From: Centroberyx gerrardi
Taxonomy: Eukaryota; Chordata; Actinopteri; Beryciformes; Berycidae
Direction: 5' to 3'
NCBI RefSeq assembly: GCF_048128805.1
Contig: NC_136006.1
Coordinates: 2,531,235 to 2,595,234, forward strand
Length of the DNA: 64,000 nt
Part shown: positions 56,033 through 64,000 of the stretch, piece after piece
Layout of the letters: each line of letters opens with the position of its first letter
Position numbering within the stretch: position 1 is the stretch's first letter
The notes under the pieces: model-generated
The model's input: only the letters and a program-made list of their open reading frames with translations
Told to the model about the DNA's origin: nothing
Databases searched by the model: none
Translations under genes and position numbers: made by a program

Positions 56033-56039
56033 CTTTATA
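56033..56039 (-). promoter_or_regulatory. TATA box candidate, receptor C
   Basis: TATAAAG on the - strand (plus-strand CTTTATA), inside the block similar to 46765-46850. Confidence 0.4.
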
Positions 56040-56309
56040 CTGGTCTGGTGGTGAATACACAACACAAAGAGGTGGGCTGGGCTGAGCTCCTCTAACATCA
56101 GGTTTCAGATATCAAGAGAGAAGGGGGGGGAGGGCAGGTAGCTGTGTAGCTGCCTTACTGCTCATTCTCACCTGCTTGTGCTTCTCCTTTTGTGCTCTCA
56201 TGGGAATTGGCGAGGCCATGTGTTGGTTGTGCCGTACAGATGCCCGTGTAGGATGGGCACGATAGATGTGCGCTGTGTTTAGGAGAGAACCACACCTCTT
56301 TAGCTAGGG

Positions 56310-58140
56310 AGAACCCTTCCTCCTGTATGAATTGTTTGACATGATCCTGTGCACGGTCAGGACCAATGTCAGGCTCATTTGTCCCTACTCATGGAGCACT
56401 TACAGTGCCTAGGACTGCACCTCAATTGGGACAAGAGCAGGCTGAAGCCTTCACAGAGGATGCAGTACCTGGGCCTAGTAGTGGATTCCCAAACTGCGCT
56501 ATTGACATTGATGCAAGAGAGGCAGCTGTTACATGTCGCCGCCTCCTTGGGCTCATGGCATCATTAGTCCAGGCTGTTCTATTGGCCCTCTTGCATATGC
56601 GCCCAGTGCAAAGGTGTCTCCTGGGTCTAGAATTGAGCCCAAAGAGTCCCCTGCAGGCCACTGTGCTTGTCACCAGACGGTTATGGTTAGCACTCCGCTG
56701 GTGGGAGAGCAGGAGTTATATTGGCAGAGGGAGTGTACTCTGCCCAATGACACATCGCCAGCTGGTGGCAACAGATGCTTCCTTGACAGGTTGGGGGTCC
56801 GTGCTCAGGGGGCATGGCATCAGAGGTGGCTCCTTACCAACACTTGCTGGTAACGACGGACAGTGTGGTTGCAACAGCTTATATCAACAGGCAGGAAGTG
56901 AGGTTTATCCTGGTGGCCTCCGTACTGGCCTCACATGACATAGTTCTCCAACATCTCGCCAATGTTAGACAGAATCCCATCAGAGCTCCCTGCGTGACGG
57001 GACTTGCTATCGCAGGTGCAGGGTACTCTGCTCCATCCTTTTCCCTGGGGACTCAGGCTCTGGGCCAGGCCCCTAAGAGGACCGAGCTGTTAGCCATTGG
57101 ACTGTCACAGTCAGTGGTCCAGACACTGCAGGGAGCTTGGGCACCATCAACAAGGGCTATCTACATGCACAGATGGAGGGCCTTTGTGATGTGGTGCTCT
57201 TGGATTCAGGGAAGTCACCCTCCACCCTCAGAGGAATGGTGGCTACGATTAAGGCAGCTTGAGTATGGAGATGCCAGTTGTCCCAATTCCTCAAGGGTGC
57301 TAGAAGATGCATGGGCAGTCGGTGTAGGCCATCTCTCCCACCCTGGAATTTGGAGCTAGTCCTACGAGCCCTGGAAAGGGCCCTGTTCACTCGTTGGTAT
57401 GACCGGTTAGGGCGCTAAAGATGTATATGTGTTGGACACTGGCCCATAGGATACCAGTTATTTGTCTGTTTTAAGCCAGACCTCCTTGGTCAATCCCACT
57501 GGATTGTGGATACTATCCAGCAGGCATATGTGGGCATGGGGGCACCATTCCCATCGAGTGTCAGGGCACACTCTACCTGGGGCATGGCTGCATCATGAGC
57601 ATTGTGGTGTGGTGCCTCTCTTAGTGAGATCTGTGCAGCCCGGTTCTACCATATTAATGTGAACGGGTGCTTGGCGTAGCCCAGTGGTAGCAGTCTTTAT
57701 CCTTACCCTGTCAGTCAGCCTGGTGCAGGCTGGTTTGAGTGGCGTCTCTACCCCTCCGGTTGAGCCTTAGTGTCTTGCGAGGCTGGCAAGCCCTTGGTAG
57801 CTTCTGGCGCCTGGGCTGGCGGCAGTATTCTGCGGAAGGTTACGTATGTAAAAATGAAGAGACTATCTCTCCAGCTTGAGGACGCTTGGGGATCTGTTCT
57901 ATCAAAATTATAACCAATGATAGGGTGGCGCACAGGTGATCTTATACTGTGCCCAGCTACCTCACAGGTGGTTTGTCTTAAATAAATTATCCACATCACC
58001 TTGGCAGGTGCACAGGTGCCCCTATACTGTGCGCAGCCACCTCACAGGTCGTTTGCCTTAAAGAAATTATCCACATCACCAGTTACATATGGAGTATGGA
58101 ATATGTAACTGGGTGGGTAGTCTCTTCAGAGGACCACTTT
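56310..58140 (+). mobile_element. DIRS-type retroelement fossil with polymerase and recombinase remains
   Basis: Remains of a DIRS1-like element independent of those in the receptor array. A reverse transcriptase/RNase H region lies at about 56340-56900 (HLNWDKSRLKPSQRMQYLGL, LVATDASLTGWGSVL). A tyrosine-recombinase-like region lies at about 57080-57420 (GAWAPSTRAIYMHRWRAFVM). Terminal structures lie at about 57760-58140. They include a short palindrome (agttacata...tatgtaact, 58081-58110) and gaagagactatctc / gtagtctcttc inverted blocks. Two 80-bp tandem repeats (57931-58010, 58011-58080) lie within this end. The element looks broken, with several breaks. Confidence 0.75.
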
Positions 58141-58789
58141 TGTTAACACTTCTACCCTACATCATCATTACAAAGGCATTTAAAACTCACAGAACTTTAT
58201 TTAAAATTCTAGTCAAGAACCCAAGGTTTCCAAAGATACCAAATATGTCAGGCTGAATTACAGGCAAATGTGTATAAAATGGTGTACAAACATCTAGATT
58301 TTTTCCATTTGATATAATGGTGCAGTCATAAAAAATGGCGCCTTGGATTTGAATATTTTGAATACACTCAGTACAAGCGTGGAAAAGCTTCAATGAAGCA
58401 TTGGAATGAGCAGATACAGACTATCTATGTGATATTGCCGTACAATATGGAAAAAACGTTCTAACTTTGGAGCTACTTAAGAGGACATTTAAAGGGAAAC
58501 TCAGGGTGCAAGGGTGCTGAACAAGCTTGGATCTAGGACATAGGAGATAGCAGTCGGTCAGTAAGTGTTTAGAATCTTTGTTTCTGGGTTAGATTTGGAC
58601 TTAGGCTGTTGTCAGGCTTTGTTGTGGCTGAGCACTTCCTGGTTTCACTCTCTGAGTTTCGATAGGTGGGTCAGCCGACGCGGGTCACGCCCTCTATCTG
58701 TTGCTTTGTTGTGGAAATCTGAAAGGGGCGGGTTCAGCCCTGGTAACGAGCTGTGACTGGGCACAGCTGTGGCATTTCCTGATATTTAA
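58141..58789. other. Spacer before the LINE; may include the LINE's 5' leader
   Basis: No gene. The last 150 bp (gggcacagctgtggcatttcc, gatatttaaac) read like a fish LINE leader. The true 5' end of the LINE is unclear. Confidence 0.4.
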
Positions 58790-61474
58790 ACACATGAGCT
58801 GCGCTGTAGCGTCAGCCCTTGTATGTCAGTCCTTCTTGTGTGAAGACCTAATTGGGTAAAGACCTTCGAGTCTACCTGTGCGAGAAGACCTAATTGGGTA
58901 AAGACCTTCGAGTCTACCTGTGCGAGAAGACCTAATTGGGTAAAGACCTTCGAGTCTACCTGTGCGACAAGACGTAATTGGGTAAAGACCTTCGAGTCTA
59001 CCTGTGCGAGAAGACCTAATTGGGTAAAGACCTTCGAGTCTACCTGTGCGAGAAGATCTAATTGGGTAAAGACCTTCGAGTCTACCTGTGCGAGAAGACC
59101 TAATTGGGTAAAGACCTTCGAGTCTACCTGTGCGAGAAGACATAATTGGGTAAAGACCTTCGAGTCTACCTGTGCGAGAAGACCTAATTGGGTAAAGACC
59201 TTCGAGTCTACCTGTGCGAGTACACTGAGCAAGGACACAGATAAGCTACTCTTATTTACTCTCTTGGCCTGCCTTCTCACTCACCATGTGCTACCAATAT
59301 AGCCCTGTCATCCAGGGCAACCGAAAAAACGCATCAGTCATAAAAGACAGCGCATTCCTGAGAACCACTACTCTCTCAGAAAAGCCACAGCTACTTCCTC
59401 CGCTTTTTCCTTTGGCTTATGGAATTGTCAGTCTGCTGTAAATAAAACAGAATTTATCCAAGCACTTGCAAACCTATCTGACATTCAGGTACTAGCCCTG
59501 ACCGAAACCTGGATCCGTCCAGAAAACACAGCCACACCAGCTGCACTTTCAGCTGACTTTCTCCCACACACCTCGTTCCGTTGGGCGTGGAGGTGGCACG
59601 GGTGCCCTCATTTCCAAAGACTGGAAATTCACTAAGCTGTCTCCTCTAAGCAATAACTCATCATTTGAATACCATGCAATCATGGTTACCGCTCCTGTCA
59701 AACTATTTGTGGTTGTCATATATCGCCCACCAGGGCTACTGGGGCACTTTGTAGTTGAACTGGACATGCTACTCTCAGCCATTCCTGAAGATGGCACCCC
59801 ACTGATTGTCATGGGGGACATGAATATCCATCTTGACAAAGCCCAAGCGACTGACTTCCTTTCACTTCTGTCCTCATTTGACCTCAAACAGGTCTCCACC
59901 GCTCCCACACACAAAGCGGGCAATACACTCAATCTGATTATGACTCGAAACTGCTCCACGGCAAATCTGACTGTCACCCCCTTACATCTGTCAGACCACT
60001 TCTTTATTCAATTAACGGTTTCCTTACCGGAACATCCTCACATTCCGCCGCAAATGGTCTCCTTCAGACGAAACCTCTGGTTCCTCACACCGGCTCAGCT
60101 CTCCAATGAGGTCTCGGCTACCATGCCCCCTCATAATGAGTTCTCCTCACTCCATGTCAATGAGGCTACAGACACACTCTGCTCCTCGCTAGCCGCCTCT
60201 CTAAACAATCTCTGCCCACTCATCCAAACCTGCTCATAAAACCCCCACTAGTCCATGGCTCACCGGTGTCATCAGAGAGCAACGAGCAGGGCTCAGAGCA
60301 GCTGAGAGAAAATGGCGCAAATCCAGAGATCCCGGTGACCTCAGTGACTATCAGACTCTCCTATCTGCATTCTCCTCCCATCTAAAAAGTGCCAAGACCA
60401 CTTATTATCAGGAGAAAATCAGCAGCGCCAAAGTTCAGAAATTATTTTCAGCTTTTAACTCACTCCTCAACCCTCCACCACCTCCACCCTCAACTTTGCT
60501 CATGCTGACTTCTTCGCATCCTTCTTCACTGATAAGGTTTCTACCATCAGTAATCCGTTCTCTGAGCCTGACCAACTCAGTAGCCACCAGCTAACAGGGC
60601 CTCACTCCTCTCATTTTCCCATCTCACCGAGGAGCAAGTCTCCAAACTTCTGCTTGACTCTCGTCCCACTACCTGTCCATTGGACCCCATACCCTCCAAC
60701 CTCCTGCAGGCCATTTCGCCCACACTTTTCCCTGCAGTCACGCACATCATCAACTCCTCACTTACAACGGGTGTGTTCCCCACTGCTTTTAAGCAAGCCC
60801 GGGTTACCCCGCTGCTAAAGAAACCTACACTCAACCCATCTCAGGTTGAAAATTACAGGCCGGTTTCACTCCTGACCTTCCTTTACAAGACACTTGAGCG
60901 TACAGTCTTTAATCAAGTCTCTCAATTCCTTTCTGAGAACAACCTGTATGATCCTAACCAGTCTGGCTTCAAACGCAGACACTCTACCGAGACTGCGCTC
61001 TTGTCTGTAGTAGAAACTCTGCGATCAGCTAGAGCTGCCGGTCAGTCCTCTGTTCTACTGTTGCTCGACCTATCGGCTGCCTTTGACACGGTTAACCACC
61101 AAATCCTCCTCTCCACACTCGCTGAGCTTGGCTTCTCAGGATCTGCTCTCCGCTGGTTTGAGTCCTACCTCTCAGGGAGATCCTTTAGAGTGTCTTGGAG
61201 AGGGGAAGTGTCTGCTTGTCCACAGGGGTACCTCAAGGGTCAGTCCTTGGACCCCTTCTCTTTTCAATATACACCACCTCACTTGGTGCAGTCATCCGCT
61301 CACATGGCTTCTCATACCATTCATATGCTGACGATACCCAGCTCCTCCTATCGTTCCCGCCAGATGACCCCACAGTCTCGGCACGGATATCGGCTCGCCG
61401 ATATCTCGGCATGGATGAAGGAATGCCACCTTCGGCTTAACCTGTCAAAGACAGGAACAATAATGTTCGATTAG
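58790..61474 (+). mobile_element. L2-like LINE with tandem-repeat leader, 3'-truncated
   Basis: A non-LTR retrotransposon, ORF2 region. Endonuclease text starts near 59405 (LWNCQSAVNKTEFIQALANL) and continues with VLALTETWIRPENTA and VVIYRPPG. A GDMNIHLDKAQATDF block and LSDHFFIQLTV are at about 59815-60010. Reverse transcriptase begins near 60680 (PIPSNLLQAISPTLFPAVTH), with ENYRPVSLLTFLYKTLER, LLDLSAAFDTVNHQILL and, in another frame, [12 protein letters not shown] (about 61312-61350). Frameshifts are visible near 59585, 60460-60680, 61200 and 61375, and there is a stop at 60237, so it is inactive. It ends at NLSKTGTIMFD, short of the usual C-terminus and 3' tail. The clade call L2/Jockey-like is from general resemblance. 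Confidence 0.8.
58842..59219 (+). repeat. Nine tandem copies of a 42-bp repeat
   Basis: The unit reads gaagacctaattgggtaaag then accttcgagtctacctgtgc plus ga. Copies start every 42 bp, with taattggg at 58849, 58891 and onward to 59185. Single-base variants (gacgtaatt, gatctaatt, gacataatt) distinguish some copies. It sits immediately before the LINE coding region. Because 42 is a multiple of three, the array stays open in several frames, giving a spurious 14-residue protein repeat on the - strand. Confidence 0.95.
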
Positions 61475-61985
61475 AGCATTTGAATATAACGGATTACTTA
61501 AGACAATTTTAATGTCTTATCTGAATTACATTCATTTGTCTTTTATAAACTATACGTTATTGTAGAGTAGAACCATCTATTCATATGTAGTTTGCAAAAT
61601 TTTAATTGAACAAGTTTTGGGTCACACGGGATTCGAAGCGATGACTGCCAAAGCATATTTTGGTAGCCCGTTACTATTTATAGCAACGATAGCTCAACAA
61701 ACGGGTGACTTCCTTGGCTCAGTAGACAAAGCATCAGCCTTTCATGTGGGAGGTTGTGGGTTCAAATCCAGGCTTGTCTTTTCCAAAGTCATTAGTCATC
61801 AAGAACAAATAACAGAAAGTTTGGCCGTTGTGAACAACTCCAGCAATCAAATTGTGCTTGGACCCCGCAATCGCTGCTTGCGGCTATATTTTCTAATGGA
61901 ATTGATATGAATGATTGCATTCATGCCACTGGCTCTTAGTATGTGTGTGTTTTGTGTTTCAGCTCCCCCCACCTATACTTGTTAT
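61475..61985. other. Spacer with tRNA-like sequence
   Basis: No protein gene. The tRNA-like segment at 61706-61780 is listed separately. Confidence 0.4.
61706..61780 (+). repeat. tRNA-like (SINE head or tRNA pseudogene) sequence
   Basis: An A-box-like ttggctcagtagacaa and a good B box ggttcaaatcc are spaced as in tRNA genes, with ctttcatgtggg between them. The acceptor and T stems do not pair well, so I do not call a functional tRNA. Confidence 0.4.
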
Positions 61986-62326
61986 CAGTGGCGTTTTTAT
62001 ATGTAAAAAATTGGTGGGGCACCAACCACTTCAATAGATAGGCTACATACCAGGAAAACTACAGTACTCTCTCTTGCTACTGATGTGTTTTTTTAACACG
62101 TCAACAAACAGCGCTGTCCATTGTTCTGAAACAACAGCTAAGTCACATGTATTTTTGCTATTTTTCTATAGATACATACAGCTTAAACAGAGGGGGCAAA
62201 AAATACAACTGAGGGGGCTAAGCCCCCTTAAGTCATGGGTCCGTGCATGGCTCCACAAAACACTTTTAATGACAGAGTGGCTTGCTTCTAGCAGGTGTTG
62301 TACACATACACAGAGGAAGAGAGAGA

Positions 62327-62338
62327 GAGAGAGAGAGA

Positions 62339-62410
<72 letters not shown>
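62327..62410. repeat. Compound microsatellite (ga)n(gt)n(ga)n
   Basis: (ga) about 62327-62339, (gt) to about 62359, then (ga) to about 62410 with little interruption. Confidence 0.95.
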
Positions 62411-62413
<3 letters not shown>

Positions 62414-62763
62414 AGAGCAATTACACAAGTTACATTACCACTGTCACAAGCCTAAATTAAGGATGGAATATTTAAGCCGACACAACCAAGCTCAGAACAA
62501 ATGAGCCTACAGGGCCATAAGCGAACAGCAAAGAGCTCAACACCACTGAAGGCCACCACAAAGCGCACAGACAACATTTTAGGGATACAGATCCATTCTA
62601 TGACAACAACATTATGACAACAACCTTAATAGATAAGCATGGACACACTGACACTCGTCACCATCTATATCAATCGATCCAGCACAACAATATGGCCAAT
62701 GCACGGAGCAGCACCACAAACGCAGGATGATAAAATATGCTTTCACTCACCAAAGCTGAGGGC

Positions 62764-64000
62764 TCACTTGAAGAGAAAGGCGGCACGGCGGTTCTTCCTC
62801 TGGGCAAACTTCTCGATGACTTTGGGGATGAAGTCATGTAGCTGCTGAATCAGCTGGCTTTCGATGGACAGCATGGCCAATGCGTTGAGTCGCAGCTGTC
62901 CCATGGTATTGCGAGTGAAAGTTTTTATCCTCTTCAAGGTGGAAAAGTTCCTCTCTGACTCAGATGTCGTCATAGGAGTTGTTACGATAATTTTCAGCAG
63001 AGTGACGGTCTCAGCAAAAGCCTCCTCTAAGTTGTTCTCGTGGATGGATGTTAACAGAGACAGGGCCGTCTTACGTATGAAGCTCAGTGTGGCGGTACAG
63101 AGTGGTCAGCTCAGACTTCAACTTTTCCTTGTTTCCTACAGGCCATAGTTTCACAGCACAGTCAAGCTCAGATGTAGGGAATGACAGGACAAATTGTGGG
63201 AAGAGCGAGCTGTCAACCAGCTTTGCAGCGATCAGGTGGTCACTCTGTGAAAACCTCTGTTCCACCTGAGAGATGACTGTGTCGCATGCCTCCTTCATCA
63301 CCGGCGCTGTGTTGGTTACTCGTCGGCCTGGCTCGTCTGCTCCATCATGAGCGTTGGCGGCCAATTCATCAGTTTGCTGCCGCATATTCTGGACATTCTC
63401 CTTGAAACGGGTGAGCGCACTGCTAATCCCAGGTGCATCGATGCTCCGTTTTTGCAGAGTGTTGTATAAAACATCCACTTCTGGCATAAGCAAGGAAAAG
63501 AATTCCAGCAGCTGCAGAAAGGCTCTGTCCCGGAGTTTCTTTGACAGGCCGTATGCCTCACTTATGGTGGACTCATCCCATCCTGGTTGTGTGCGTATGT
63601 CCTCCATACACTGGAGCAGCGCAACGCGGTTCTCCCAAACTGCACTGACAGTTCTACTTTTAAAGTTCCATCGCACAGTGGGTGGCCTTGGAATGCGTCT
63701 CTGTGTTGCCTCTGCAAGAGCCGCAACACGTTTTGGAGCGCCAGAGAAAAAGGTGGCAAAAGCAGTTAAATCTGCAAAAAACACCTTCAGGACGCTCATC
63801 CTTGCTGAACAAAGTTGCTGCAAGGTCAGGTTCAGCTGGTGGGCGTAGCAGTGAACAAACTGGGCATGTGGGTATGTCTCTTTCATTAGCGTCTGTACCC
63901 CACGGACGTTCCCGCTCATTACAGCCGCACCATCATAAGTCTGAGCGATCAGCTTGTCTCCCAGCTTCAGTGGTTCCAGCCCACCCTTGATGATATTAGA
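62764..64000 (-). pseudogene. hAT transposase (ZMYM1-like/DUF4371), frameshifted and partial
   Basis: Read from the right edge: an open frame entering the window (LKLGDKLIAQTYDGAAVMSG, 64000-63910), then HAQFVHCYAHQLNLTLQQLC, a helical middle, and ELTTLYRHTELHT ending near 63071. The continuation lies in a different frame (FIRKTALSLLTSIHENNLEE, about 63075-63015), running into TTSESERNFSTLKRIKTFTR and the hAT dimerisation end at 62764. One frameshift near 63075 therefore separates the catalytic and dimerisation parts. No other interruption is visible, so this copy is younger than the one at 1-6671, which belongs to the same broad family. The N-terminus is outside the window. Confidence 0.82.

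Larger units (their letters stand above)
61986..64000 (-). mobile_element. hAT transposon, partial (runs off the right edge)
   Basis: The right-hand terminus of the element (its 3' end) is placed at 61986, where cagtggcgttttt reads as a CAGTGGCG-type hAT end. The 3' non-coding part contains the simple repeat and ggggctaagccccctt. The transposase remains are described separately. Its 5' end lies outside the window. Confidence 0.6.

Noticed and set aside
58842-59219. CRISPR-like array
   Set aside because: The repeats are contiguous with no unique spacers, and the genome is vertebrate.
58786-59280. Repetitive protein with 14-residue units (AQVDSKVFTQLGLL) on the - strand
   Set aside because: It is an artefact of the 42-bp tandem repeat, which is divisible by three and so stays open in several frames.

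Overview
The window looks like teleost fish DNA, most likely a spiny-rayed (percomorph) fish, though the lineage is a guess. It holds intron-poor, AT-rich odorant-receptor genes in tandem. Around them lie typical fish transposons: hAT, Ty3/Gypsy, DIRS-type, L2-type LINEs, TTAA-ended repeats and short MITEs. I see no bacterial features, CRISPR array or operon.

Layout. Positions 1-7.6 kb hold a broken hAT transposon split by a Ty3/Gypsy fossil, then a small hAT-like element. Positions 7.6-11.5 kb hold dispersed repeats. Positions 11.5-42.2 kb are a tandem array of five units of about 6.8-6.9 kb. Each unit carries one intact odorant receptor on the + strand (starts at 11854, 18580, 25373, 32303 and 39202, 310 residues each). 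Each receptor has a TATA box and a 133-135 bp intron in its 5' leader. The first four units also carry a short DIRS-type fossil that was amplified with the array. Positions 42.2-45.4 kb hold simple and dispersed repeats. Positions 45.4-55.1 kb hold three intact receptors of a second subfamily on the - strand (308 residues each), so the two clusters converge. Positions 56.3-58.1 kb hold another DIRS-type fossil. Positions 58.8-61.5 kb hold an L2-like LINE preceded by nine 42-bp tandem repeats. Positions 62-64 kb hold a second hAT transposon running off the right edge.

All eight receptors keep the seven-helix odorant-receptor pattern and should work at the plasma membrane of olfactory neurons. 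The most unusual signals are repair scars inside the array. Units 3 and 4 share a 110-bp copy of unit-1 sequence. A junction in unit 2 is filled with a 23-nt piece of receptor coding sequence and a 32-nt piece of nearby DNA. Unit 4 has four exact TTAGGG repeats where the other units have none. Two nearly identical direct repeats of about 570 bp flank the whole five-gene array. Together these suggest growth by unequal exchange and replication-based, template-switching repair. I found no clearly new gene system.
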